Assembly: GCA_015680685.1 (NCBI GenBank)
Contig: MNCI01015901.1
Location: 35,524 to 99,523, forward strand
DNA from: Gnetum montanum
Lineage: Eukaryota; Streptophyta; Gnetopsida; Gnetales; Gnetaceae
DNA length: 64,000 nucleotides
Reading direction: 5' to 3'
Below the pieces are notes generated by a model. The model saw nothing but the letters and a program-made list of their open reading frames with translations. It was not told the origin of the DNA and did no database searches. Positions 36,876-46,839 of this stretch are shown piece after piece. The translations under genes and the position numbers were made by a program. Positions within the stretch are counted from its first letter, which is position 1; every line of letters begins with the position of its first letter.

Positions 36876-37131
36876 CAAGTTAAATACAGATTTTGTCTTC
36901 ACATATCTAATAAGAACTTATGTAAAATGGTCACCCTAGCTCAAAAATCTGAAAACCATAATCAATTTCCCTAAATCAACATGAAAGTATTTATCTTGTG
37001 AATGAAAAAGGAAAATATAATGCTCCCATTTGCATAGCCATGGTCTGGTATAGAAGGTTCAGTCTTTGTAGATATTTCATTGAAATGGTTGAGAGTTGAC
37101 GTGCACTGCAACCTGTGCTTTTCATGAAACC

Positions 37132-37685
37132 CTGCAGGGAAAGATAAAATCCTTAAAATCTATGAAATGAATCAAATACTTTACGTTGTGAATCATTAGG
37201 GTTGTCATAGACATAGCAGTTAAAATGTTTTCAAAAACTAAATTTGAAAATCAAACATCTGAATGCAAAGTTGAAAATGCTTTCATTTTAATAAAATTTT
37301 CTGATTTTAGCTTTGAGCTGCATAACAGTGATTCCTGTAAAAATTCATAAAGTTAGAAAGTTTAGGAAAGAACATATATGGGGGTATGGGATTTAAGAGC
37401 AACGTGAAAGTGGAATAAGCTGTCTTGGATAGCGAGACCTGGCCTAAGAGGCTGACAATGTGCAAGTAATCAGGAAATTTAATAATTAAAAGCAATATAC
37501 ACCACAGTGTGTCAGCATTTCAGAGCGTAAGTTTCCAGTTGATATTAACAATGGTTGAATCATACATGTAATGAAGCATAACCAAGGGAATCATTGTTCC
37601 ATACGAAATTTTTTCAATTTGCTAAGTTTGCTAAGTGATGTAGATACAAGATATGATAGTTTGATCTATTAGAGAAAACACTTAC
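37132..37685 (-). other. Possible 3' UTR intron of the receptor kinase gene
   Basis: Twelve bases after the stop codon the minus strand has a good donor (CCAA|GTAAGTG, GT at 37685-37684). A pyrimidine-rich acceptor (ATCTTTCCCTGCAG|G) ends at 37132. If used, the exon junction would be too near the stop to trigger nonsense-mediated decay under the usual 50-nt rule. Only transcript data can confirm it. Confidence 0.3.
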
Positions 37686-37697
37686 TTGGAATCACCA

Positions 37698-40600
37698 TTA
37701 AGAAGAAAATGTTGAACTTTCAGCTTCATCCCTTCTATGAAGCAAAGGAGGTTGTGATTCTACAATACTGATAACTTCTTCCAAATTTCTTGGTAATGTC
37801 CTTTGATCTTGTACATTTAGAAGAACAACTGATTCTAAAAAAGACTCAACTTCCTTCATGCTAGGCCTCATAGAAGCATTTTGGCAAGTGCATCTTAGAC
37901 CAAGCATCAAAATGATTTCCACCACTGACATTTCTTCATCTTTACCCATCTCAATTCCTCCTCCACATTCATCAACTGTTTTTATAATATCTTTAATTGT
38001 CTGGCTTCTTACCTCTGCTGATTTTCCTTCCAATGCCATGGAAATCCACAATGGCAATGTGACATCCCCTGAAAACATGTCATGTGTGGGCTTCAATCTT
38101 GTGATGACTTCTAAGGTAACCACTCCAAAGCTGTATACATCACCTTTCACAGATGTTGCTTCTCCGATCCCATACTCTGAAAAACCATTGCTTGAAATTA
38201 GCATTCCCTCATCATCCAAAAAGAATATATATTTAAAAAAAGGTAAGAAAAGAAAATGCATACCTGGAGCAATGTAACCAATAGAGCCTTTCACCAGATG
38301 AGAAGATGATGCTGTTGGATAATCGAAGTCTCCAATCATGTGAGATATTCCAAAATCAGAGAGTTTGACAGTCATATCATCATCCAACAGTGTATTCTCT
38401 GGTTTGATGTCGCAGTGAATGACCTGAAATTCACAATCATGATGCAAATAACTAAGCCCCTTGGCTAGCTCTGTTAATATTTTCACTCTGATTGGCAACT
38501 TTAATGGAATCAATCGACCATCTTCTTTACTATGAAGAAGAGAATGGAGATTGCCATTACTCATGAATGGCATTACCAGAGCTTTTAATTTCTCATACCA
38601 GACCACAGTTATAATCTTCAGAATGTTGCGATGTCTCACTTTCCCTAAAGCATGACATTCCTTTCTGAAGTTTTTCTCTGTCCCAGTCTGGGTTGCAGAA
38701 GTGAAACGTTTTACAGCAACCAGCAATCCAGAGGTTAAAATACCTCTGTAGACTTTTCCATGGCTGCCTTCCCCTACCAAGTTTGAAGCACTGAAATTGT
38801 CTGTTGCCCTTTGAAGTTCTTCCATAGATATCTTTAAGAATTTTTCACTTATCCATAGAGTTTGCCCTTTGGATGCTTTGGTTCTTTTAAAAATGAATGA
38901 AATCACTGCAACAACAACCAGCAATAGAAGGCCACCTAAAATGCCAAGCACGATTTTCAGAATATTGTTTTTGTTAAAATGAGACTTGTGTTGCTGAGTA
39001 AGAGACAGTAGACAAGGTTTCAGGCCAAAACATCTTCCGCATATATTTAAATTACCAAGAAATGACCATCTTGTCAATCTTAGCTTCTTTGAAGAGGAAC
39101 TTTGCAGACAGGGGACTTCTCCATCAAAGTAGTTGTAGGAAAAGTTCAAAAAATAAAGACTGGAATGATTGAACAGGGACTCAGGCACAGGTCCACTAAA
39201 GTTGTTGCCAGATACATCTATGCTTTCAAGCTGGGTGATTTTATTCCCAATTGATTTGGAAATGTTGCCGCTGAAATGATTAAAACTGAGATTGATTTGA
39301 CGAGCATCCAACCAGCTATCCATGTAAGATGCAATGTTTCCAGAAAGATTGTTACTTGAAAGATTTATATATTGTGCCATTTGTAATCCTGCTATTCCCG
39401 GAGGTATTTCTCCTGTCAAAGCATTTGCGGACAAATCAAAATGAAATACAATGGTTTTGAGACCGGCAACCTCTGGTGGAATTGGCCCAGACAGATTGTT
39501 TGCTGATAGCACAAGGTCTTCAAGAACAGAGCAGTCTCCTATCTCTGAAGGAATTTTTCCTGACAGCAGATTCCTATCAAGGTACAGCTTGCGCAGATTG
39601 ACCAGTTTTCTAATATCGGCAGGAATGGAACCAGAGAACATATTATTTGAGAGATAAAGATAGCCGAGTGACTTGTTCAAGAGAGATATCTCTGTGGGAA
39701 GGTGGCCTTGTAGCTTGTTTCCCTGGAGATCAATGGCTTGCAGTGACTTCACATGTGCAATTTGAGGAGGTATCGTACCGCTGATTGCATTGTGACCAAG
39801 ATTAATCTTTACAAGAGATGAAAAGTTTCCTACACTGCGAGGTATGTCGCCAGAAATAAAATTTTCAGCTAAAGCCAAAAACTGAAGATTGGGCCAGGAG
39901 CTCCCAAAGTTGGGCGGTAACGTTCCCGTTAAAAGGTTTTTATGTATTAGTAGATAAATTAAATCAGATGAATTGGATAGAGTTAGGAGGATTGGCATAG
40001 GCTGGGTGGGTGTGCTCACTCCACTCGTGAAGTAATTGGAGCCGATGTTAAAATATGTCAGTTGAATCCAGCATCTTCCTAACCACGACGGTGGCGTTCC
40101 CGACAATCTGTTGTTGGACAACTCCAGGTCTTGGAGTTGGGTGAGATTGTGCCATGAGTGTGGGATGTTGCCTGTGAATCTGTTGAGAGCTAAAGTCAAA
40201 GTCTGCAGTTTGTTACAGCTGCCCAGCCAGGTGGGAAGATGACCGTGTAAATTATTGGCAGCAAAATCAAAGATTGTAAGAGCCGTGAGGTTGCTTAAAC
40301 AGTGGGGAATGGTTCCACTCAGACTGTTTTGGGAAAGGAAAAATTGAGTGAGACGGTAGAGACTGGCAAGTTCACAAGGAATGAAACCCTTCACATGATT
40401 ACCACCAAGAATAAGATGTTGCAAGAAAGAAAGGTTGCCCAGTTGAGCAGGAATGACACCCTGAATGTTGTTAGAAGCAAGGTCAAGGTGTTCAAGTTTG
40501 TGGAGTGCACCCAGCCATGAAGGGATTTGTCCATTCAACTGATTTTCATAAACGTTGAAGTACTTGAGGTTTTGGAGTGCTGCAAGAGATTGAGAAATGT

Positions 40601-41111
40601 CACCAACCAAGGAATTTGCACACAGAACAAGAAATTGCAGTGAAGAAAGGTTTCCTATCTGATAAGGAATCCCACCTTCAAATTCATTGTTACATAAATC
40701 AAACACTTTAAGTCTATGCAACGTGCCAAGGGATGATGGAATCGTACCAGAGAAAGAGTTATTGTAAATATCAAGTACCTGTAGGAATGATAAGTTGGAG
40801 AGGTGGGAAGATAGGGATCCATGCAACATGGCATTTTTTAGAAGTATCTCCACAACTCGGCCATGATGTTTGGTGGAGCAACTGATTCCAGTCCAATTAC
40901 ATGCGTTGGCATCATGATCATTCCAATTGTGGAGAAGAGAGAGTGGATCGCTGGTGATGCATTTCTTGAATTGAATGAGAGCTCTCATGTCATTCAAAGC
41001 TCCATCATGATGTGTGTGAGCTTTAACAAGAGCAACAAAGAAAAAGGAAGAGCACAAACAAAGCAGAAGCGAAAGGCCAAGAGGAAGAGTAGCAGAGGAG
41101 GAGGAGGCCAT
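37698..41111 (-). CDS. Leucine-rich-repeat receptor-like kinase, LRR-XII-like, non-RD
   Basis: Plasma-membrane receptor kinase, of the group that includes FLS2, EFR and XA21. Unspliced frame 1137 codons; removing the intron 38177-38263 gives 1108 residues. Domains: signal peptide about 1-31; LRR N-terminal cap with CNWTGISC (71-78); about 23 LRRs (106-665) of the plant LxxLxxLxLxxNxLxGxIP type; paired Cys at 691-700; transmembrane helix about 718-741; kinase from about 775. Kinase residues: glycine loop G780/G782/G785, Lys801, Glu818, HCD at 899-901 (Cys before the catalytic Asp, so non-RD), DFG 919-921, and APE restored at 948-950 by splicing. The start is the first Met, followed directly by a signal peptide. 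Ligand unknown. No stop or frameshift is visible, unlike all other coding sequence here. Immune receptor is the likeliest role, inferred from the family. Confidence 0.93.
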   Translation of the reverse strand: MASSSSATLPLGLSLLLCLCSSFFFVALVKAHTHHDGALNDMRALIQFKKCITSDPLSLLHNWNDHDANACNWTGISCSTKHHGRVVEILLKNAMLHGSLSSHLSNLSFLQVLDIYNNSFSGTIPSSLGTLHRLKVFDLCNNEFEGGIPYQIGNLSSLQFLVLCANSLVGDISQSLAALQNLKYFNVYENQLNGQIPSWLGALHKLEHLDLASNNIQGVIPAQLGNLSFLQHLILGGNHVKGFIPCELASLYRLTQFFLSQNSLSGTIPHCLSNLTALTIFDFAANNLHGHLPTWLGSCNKLQTLTLALNRFTGNIPHSWHNLTQLQDLELSNNRLSGTPPSWLGRCWIQLTYFNIGSNYFTSGVSTPTQPMPILLTLSNSSDLIYLLIHKNLLTGTLPPNFGSSWPNLQFLALAENFISGDIPRSVGNFSSLVKINLGHNAISGTIPPQIAHVKSLQAIDLQGNKLQGHLPTEISLLNKSLGYLYLSNNMFSGSIPADIRKLVNLRKLYLDRNLLSGKIPSEIGDCSVLEDLVLSANNLSGPIPPEVAGLKTIVFHFDLSANALTGEIPPGIAGLQMAQYINLSSNNLSGNIASYMDSWLDARQINLSFNHFSGNISKSIGNKITQLESIDVSGNNFSGPVPESLFNHSSLYFLNFSYNYFDGEVPCLQSSSSKKLRLTRWSFLGNLNICGRCFGLKPCLLSLTQQHKSHFNKNNILKIVLGILGGLLLLVVVAVISFIFKRTKASKGQTLWISEKFLKISMEELQRATDNFSASNLVGEGSHGKVYRGILTSGLLVAVKRFTSATQTGTEKNFRKECHALGKVRHRNILKIITVVWYEKLKALVMPFMSNGNLHSLLHSKEDGRLIPLKLPIRVKILTELAKGLSYLHHDCEFQVIHCDIKPENTLLDDDMTVKLSDFGISHMIGDFDYPTASSSHLVKGSIGYIAPGMHFLFLPFFKYIFFLDDEGMLISSNGFSEYGIGEATSVKGDVYSFGVVTLEVITRLKPTHDMFSGDVTLPLWISMALEGKSAEVRSQTIKDIIKTVDECGGGIEMGKDEEMSVVEIILMLGLRCTCQNASMRPSMKEVESFLESVVLLNVQDQRTLPRNLEEVISIVESQPPLLHRRDEAESSTFSS
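38177..38263 (-). other. 87-nt phase-1 intron in the kinase domain
   Basis: Donor CCAG|GTATGC (GT at 38263-38262), acceptor TTTTTCAG|AGTATG (AG at 38178-38177). Splicing joins G and AG into GAG and restores the APEYG of kinase subdomain VIII, which is strong evidence that it is real. Length is a multiple of three and it has no in-frame stop, so retention would add 29 Phe-rich residues inside the activation-segment end. A single intron in the kinase region is usual in LRR-XII genes. Confidence 0.9.
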
Positions 41112-41204
41112 TGTGATGCTACAAAGGTAGCAGGAAGGTGCAACAATACATAATTGCTATTGATGTTGAGCTCAATTTAAACTTCTCTGCCCATGTTTAG
41201 TCAT

Positions 41205-41221
41205 TTGACTGGACATTGACT
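41205..41221 (+). promoter_or_regulatory. Pair of W-box cores upstream of the receptor kinase
   Basis: TTGACT at 41205-41210 and again at 41216-41221, about 95-110 bases upstream of the start codon; a third TTGACT lies at 41460-41465. TTGAC(T/C) is the core bound by WRKY factors in either orientation. Closely spaced pairs are common in defence-responsive promoters. Such short motifs also occur by chance. Confidence 0.4.
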
Positions 41222-41329
41222 TTTCAAAATAAAGTTTTGTGCATTACTTAAATAATGTATTAAATTAAAGTTTATCTGCATCTGGTGGACGAGAAATCTG
41301 CTTCATTTGCTTGGACATTAATGGGTCAC

Positions 41330-41725
41330 GTCCATTGCTGGTGGGCTTGAATGCCGTGTTGCACGGGATTCTGAGTTCTGTATTCGTATGAAAAGTGCTC
41401 AACACAAAGCGTTTTCTTTAGTAAAAAATCGATGATCTATGTTCACCATCAAAACCGTGTTGACTGAGAATCTTATCTTTTGCATTTCTGATGAAATCAA
41501 AGAGAGAAAAAGACGCTTGATTGTGCACTTTTAATTCAAAGCATGTGCCAAGACTCTTGTACAGAGGGAGTCAAGTCAAGAAAATCATTGAACACGCTCC
41601 TCCCTAGGTGAGTTGTCATCACTGATTTATGTTCACCATCAATGCCGTGTTGGCCGAGAATCTGATTTTCTGCATCTCTTGCTAAAAGTGGTCAGCCCAA
41701 CGCGTTTAGAATCTTGACCAGGGAA
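41330..41725. repeat. Short direct repeats upstream of the receptor kinase
   Basis: Three related segments: about 41350-41420 (AATGCCGTGTTGCACGGGATT), 41432-41490 (AAAACCGTGTTGACTGAGAA) and 41623-41690 (AATGCCGTGTTGGCCGAGAA). The last two also share TATGTTCACCATCAA before and a TTTTGCAT-like block after. They may be regulatory modules or simple duplications. Confidence 0.6.
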
Positions 41726-41911
41726 AGCATATGCGTTTTTATTCAAAGCATCCGCTGAGAATCCAGTCCGTTCATTCCAGTGAATTATTTACCCATTTGA
41801 GACTCTTGGATGGGTTTGCGCAAAGGTATCATTGCCCACCAATTTTCACAATTCTAGACATTTTCGGAATCCAGCGCCAAGCTGTGTTCAAACTCGTCAA
41901 CAGCATACCTA

Positions 41912-41989
41912 AATGTTTGCTCGGTAAAAAGTACTGATAAAATTATGATAAATGTTTCCTTGGTAAAAAGTACTAATAAAATTATGATA
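41912..41989. repeat. 39-bp tandem duplication
   Basis: Two adjacent 39-base copies, 41912-41950 and 41951-41989, differing at three positions (AATGTTTGCTCGG against AATGTTTCCTTGG, and one later base). Confidence 0.85.
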
Positions 41990-43104
41990 AGCATATAATC
42001 TATTGTAGCATAATTTGTATAAGGGATATAATAGCCTTTCTTTGACCTTTTTTCTTTTTTGAGAAACTCCTTACCTTGTGAGTGGCAAAACTAGGTGAAA
42101 TTACAGTTTTATACTACCAAAAAGTACTTTACAATTACTATTAAATTTGATTTATATAAGTTTTAATCTCATGTTAATGAAAGTGTAAATGGATTATGCA
42201 AATATTTTATTATGATTATATATTTTAAAAGCTAATAATAGAATACTTAAAAGTAAATGCGTCAAAACATGATTAATTCTATTTTCATTTAAAAGAAATT
42301 GCAAAAAAAAAAAATGAACTATGTTGAGTGGGTGTATATATGTAGATTTAGTTTTTGCGTAGTGTTGACACAAAGTATATCCTATGCATTGTCTATAGCA
42401 TTGTTTTGTAAAAATTATCATTTTCTGTTACAAAATTTAATTTCTAAATGTTTTTAGGTGTGGCTAAAGAGGCTTTACAAACAAAAGAAAATTTCTTAGC
42501 AATTGGAATTCCCAAATAAAGATTTGAACATGCAAAAATAGAATTAAGAGAACTCCAACAAGAAATCATTGAAAAATTATATATATAATCAATTAAAACT
42601 CATTGAAATGGATGAAATGGGAACAAATTGGATAATGGACATTAGGATATGCTTGGTTTTTACACCAAAAATTATCCAAGTGGATCCTTCTCAAGCAGGC
42701 TCTATTTGTTATGTCCCTAAATAATTGATTGTCAAGGCATCCATTTGCATCTTAAATGATTTAATGAGGATACATTATTTTCAATAATTTCATATTAGCT
42801 TCTCCCTTTAGGGTACTTGAGACATGGCATATGATGAGGTAAACTCAAAGCATGGAAAAGAAATAAAAGGGATAGAACCTCTCTCCTCTTACACATAGGA
42901 CATATTACCATGTGAAGTCACAAAATAATTTTAATGCATAGCATCTTTACCCTTTTCATAGGTCCAATATCAAATTATACCTTGTGCTAGTGCTACCTCA
43001 TTACATCCACCTAATTCCACCTTTATCAAGTCAATCATTATTAAAACAAACTTTACCACTTGTTTTTTAAATAACACCATCAAATTGATAGTTACTTTAA
43101 GTCA
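41990..43104. other. AT-rich sequence, no gene recognised
   Basis: Contains homopolymer runs and short frames without recognisable protein. The part after about 42600 may belong to the decayed element whose integrase tail begins at 43105, but no domain can be read. Confidence 0.35.
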
Positions 43105-43330
43105 TATGTTAGAGGTTTGGATATCAAATCAATTGACACCAAGATTTGTTGGCCTCTTTAAGGTCTTGGGAAAAGTTGAAGTAGTGGCATATCAAATTAG
43201 TTTATCTCTATAGTTATTGAGGATTTTTGATGTATTTCATGTGTCAATGTTGAGAAAGTATGTTTCAAATCCAAGGTAGATGATAAAGATGGGTTTTGGA
43301 ATAGAACCAATGAGACTATTGGGATTTATG
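43105..43330 (+). pseudogene. Integrase C-terminal remnant of a chromovirus-type gypsy element
   Basis: One frame reads QLTPRFVGLFKVLGKV, VAYQISLSL, then IFDVFHVSMLRKYVSNP. This is the conserved stretch between integrase core and chromodomain in Tekay/Del-like chromoviruses (LxPRFxGPFxVLxRVGxVAYxLxLP...VHDVFHVSMLRKYV). At least two stops are present and no chromodomain can be read with confidence. It is of a different clade from the OTA elements elsewhere in the window. Confidence 0.65.
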
Positions 43331-43739
43331 TCGAAGGAAGATCATAAGAACACAAAGCAAATAAAATCTAGATGTTGATTAATAAGTCGTTAAAGAAGAA
43401 GGAGAATCCCAAAAGAGGGAACATACATAAAAATATAATAGGAATCTAGCTCTTCACAAGGAGATCCATATTTGTAAGCAAGAAAAACATGCATCATTAG
43501 AGGAAGTGCTCTAATAGAAGACCTCGTTAATCCAAAACTCTTGTAGAAATTTCAACCAAGGTTGACAAGACATGAGATTCCATGAATGAATAATTTTAAT
43601 TTACATTAAAGATAATGAAAGAAAAAGTGAAGTAAGAAAAAGCCAAAGAGTAGGAAAAGAAAATTAAGAAGAAAGCAAGGACATGTACAACCATAAAAGG
43701 AAAGTAGTTGTAGTAAAAGAGGTTACAGACTTTGATTTA

Positions 43740-44239
43740 CACAAAGTTATCACCATTAGACATGCCCCAAATTTCAATAATTAATTAATTATTTTCAAGC
43801 TTTTTAACGTTCATTTTCAAATGTTATTATTAAATGATGATTTCTTTGTGTGATGGCTTGTTAGTCTCATGATGGAGGACCCAAGATGATGCAATGTAAT
43901 GCCACTAGTAAATGATTGATCTTGGTTTGGAATTGTAATAAGCAAGTATGATGGTCACTCTAATCACATATAACATGTAGAACCTACTATGACCATGGTA
44001 AGATAGCTCACATCCTAATTCTCTAATTCTTCTTATTCCGTTTCACCTCACTAGCATGTTATAATTATGAATTGTATAGTCTTATATAGCATAGTGTGGG
44101 ATTTTAACAACTATGGTTGTGCATGTTGGGATAAGAACATGATCCACATTTAAATTCCAGGATGCCCATGGATACTTGTAGAAGTGTTTATACAAGGGCA
44201 TTATGAACATGCGTCTACTTTAGGGAGGACCCACTTTGG
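43740..44239 (+). other. Fragment F: 3' untranslated region of an OTA element
   Basis: The stretch ending ACATGCGTCTACTTTAGGG and AGGACCCACTT aligns with the conserved 3' untranslated blocks of A, C and D (for example 3830 on the minus strand and 29140-29160). It is followed by a candidate LTR and then by the third ORF at 46045, the same order as in C. Confidence 0.45.
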
Positions 44240-44462
44240 TGTAGGGACACCTCTTCTGATCCCCTTGTTCTACCCTAGATACTATGTGTCTTTTTGAATG
44301 ATTTTTCTTGGGATGATTCTTGGATGTTTTGGCATGTTTTAGAGTGTTTTGGGCTCATTTTGATGAGTTTAGGAGGTTCTAGGGTCTATGGGGAGTTGTT
44401 GGGAGGCATCTAGAGGCTCTCAACATCAAAATGATCACTTTTATTTTTGGCACCTTTAGAAG

Positions 44463-44558
44463 AGACGTCTCCCTAGAAAGATAGATGTCTCCAAAGAGAC
44501 ATCTTCCCAAAGACATCTCCCCTAAAGAGTAGACATCTATCAAAAATAGTAGATGTCT
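44463..44558. repeat. Cluster of six AGACGTCT-type palindromes
   Basis: AGACGTCT at 44463; AGATGTCT at 44483 and 44551; AGACATCT at 44497, 44511 and 44531. The two variants are exactly what C-to-T loss of the central CpG would give on one strand or the other. The cluster lies in the upstream part of the candidate LTR. Confidence 0.75.
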
Positions 44559-44876
44559 CTTGCAAAATTAGGGCTTTCATAGTTTACATTCCAAGAAAGC
44601 AAGAGATGACCTAGACACATGGGGAAACTTGTAAAAATGTCATTCCAATTTGAGAAACAACCAAAGAAAGATGAAAATAGTCAATGAGAACATGAGAAGA
44701 CTTGGGAAACATCTAAGGAACCTCAAGTTGAGTTGAGAAAATTTTTATAGGGTTTTTACCTTCTAGTTTCCTACAAATATTGATGTAATTCACCAATGCC
44801 AAGTGTCGTAGTGCCAAATGCTGTAGTGCCAAGGGCCAAAGTACAAATGCCAAAGTCCAAACATCTCAATAGAGGG

Positions 44877-44878
<2 letters not shown>

Positions 44879-44910
<32 letters not shown>
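44879..44910. repeat. AG dinucleotide microsatellite, 16 units
   Basis: Uninterrupted AG repeat of 32 bases inside the candidate LTR, preceded by a short run of related GTAGTGCCAA units (about 44796-44840). Confidence 0.95.
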
Positions 44911-44912
<2 letters not shown>

Positions 44913-46044
44913 CTTGAGGAAAGAAATCTTGTGTAAGGAAGTTGAGTGAAAGGAAAGGGAGAGCACTTGAGAGAGGTTAGGAGAATCTCTTATAAGCGTC
45001 TTGTCTTGAGCTTGGGCTCAGTTGTGAGTAATTAAGGATTAAGAGAGGACAAGTGTAGCCTCTAAGATCCTTGGGAGATTTATGAGTTGAGCTTGGATCC
45101 TCATTTTTAATGTATTTTCTATGTATTTTAAGAATTATCTTATTATAAGAAAAATTTTCTCCATTTTATTATGTTATTCTTATTTTCTAAGTTATATTTT
45201 CTTGGAAGTTGTGGATTGGATCCTATTGGGGTCTATTGAGGTGCAACCCCTTGCACTACACTTGTATAACTATTTGGAATCATGATCAATAACAAATATC
45301 ACACTTTCTAGAGCATTATCATTAACTTCATCAACCTTGTGCATCATTATGAAACACACTTCTCCTTACTTTTTGTTTAATTTAAAATTAGATTTTCATG
45401 ATTTTCTCCTAAAACCTCTCATTTTTTATCAACTTTCAAGTAACAAGATTCATCGTTTATGATTTCAACTATTTCAAACATCAATGGAATCTACACTTTG
45501 GCCTAGAAATCCTTAAGAAGCTATGGGATCCATTAGATGCATAAAAATGACAAAATTTTAGGCTAAAATACTAAGGAAAATTCATATCACATATACTATA
45601 GTCCTTGTGATATCACAACAAAAACAAGAAATACTCAACACCCCTTCTCATTTCTCTCACATTTTGCTCAAAACACAAAAGGTGTTCTTTTCATTTTCAA
45701 GTTCCGAAGCCTTCCTAGTATCATAGCTTGCTATCCAAGTGTTCATTGGACTCCGTTTAAAAAACCTATGAGCTCTTAGAATTAAGCTCTTCATCATGGG
45801 AGCCACAAAGAGATTAACCAAAAAATTTTCTAATCCCATTCTTGAAAGTTTTAGATAACCTTAAACATAATTAATAAAATGATCTTTTAGTTGCTTTAGG
45901 GCCCTAGAAATATAAAACTCACAATCACCTTATACCATGAATGTCATATTTTTCAAACTTTTGGTCTAACCAATGGATTAATAAGGGTTTGGATCATCAT
46001 AAATAAATCTTAAAAACTAATAATTACCCCTTGGAAAACTAAAG

Positions 46045-46530
46045 ATGGCACCAAAATGTGTTCCTAAGGCTAATAAACCTTCATAACAAAGAGAGAAGAT
46101 GCCAAGGGATGGATGTGGACAAGGATGGAACTAGTCGTAATAATCCTAGGCTAGGGGACCAGGATAAGAAGAGTAGTAGGTACACTTAGCGCACCAGCCA
46201 ATACTCTAAACTTAATAATCTATCCAAGAAGAGGCACTAGCACCATCTACTGCTACAATAGCAACACAAGTGATACTCATTAAGAAGTGTATTAGAGCAA
46301 CCAATCACAACATAGTTGTGGTCAATGTACTTACTAAGCTAAACTTCAAACCCTTCTTAGAGTTCACTCCACAAGAGACGAGAAAGTACCTACAAACCTC
46401 ACCACTATTTCCCATCTTATTCACCAATGAAGAGTGGTCTTTAGATAAGGCATATATGTTTTGGAACAATTGGGTAGCCAAAGCTGTTATAAAGATAAGA
46501 GATATCTTTGTCTCCTATCATTAAAGCCTT
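46045..46530 (+). pseudogene. Third-ORF copy in fragment F, N-terminal part
   Basis: Start MAPKCVPK, as in C (MAPK, 29971) and B (MVPK, 11624). An open segment at 46270-46524 holds KLNFKPFLEFTPQE, SPLFPILF, EEWSLDKAYMFWNNW and KIRDIFVSY. The same blocks occur in the same order at about 11320-11170 in B. This is the best preserved stretch of the N-terminal half of this protein in the window. Stops flank it, and homology fades after about 46530. No known function. Confidence 0.65.
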
Positions 46531-46679
46531 TGTATCTACAATTGAGATCCTAAATAATGATACACTTAGTGAAAATTCTATATCTCTATGTAACCTCGGA
46601 TGCATGAAATTATTTATGTGCATTCAAATCTATAGTTTGGGATTTTTTTTAGTGAGTGGTGATACACCATTGGTAGTGT

Positions 46680-46835
46680 TTCACCTCATGCACTAGCTAA
46701 CCTTGTATACTACCTCATGTGGTGTGCTACCTCATCTTGAGTACTACCTCATATGGTATGTTGCCTTACCTAATGTGTTACCTCACTTAGTGTGCTACCT
46801 CATGTAGTGCACTTCCTTATCTCATACACTACCTT
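46680..46835. repeat. Minisatellite of about 20-base units
   Basis: Imperfect repeats of a CTACCTCAT(G/C)T(A/G)GTGTG-like unit, about seven copies, for example at 46713, 46730 and 46796. It lies just after the decayed third ORF of fragment F. Confidence 0.7.
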
Positions 46836-46839
46836 TCCA

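Larger units (their letters stand above)
44240..45260 (+). mobile_element. Candidate LTR inserted in fragment F
   Basis: Starts TGTAGGGACACC and ends CTTGCACTACA, giving TGTAG...CTACA inverted ends. It contains six AGACGTCT-type palindromes, an AG microsatellite and a polyadenylation-like AT-rich region. The flanks TTTGG and CTTGT match at only three of five positions, so the target duplication is not convincing. It may be a solo LTR related to the chromovirus remnant at 43105. Confidence 0.45.

Noticed and set aside
37858-38277. Plus-strand open frame of 139 codons inside the receptor kinase
   Set aside because: Antisense shadow of conserved kinase codons; no independent features.
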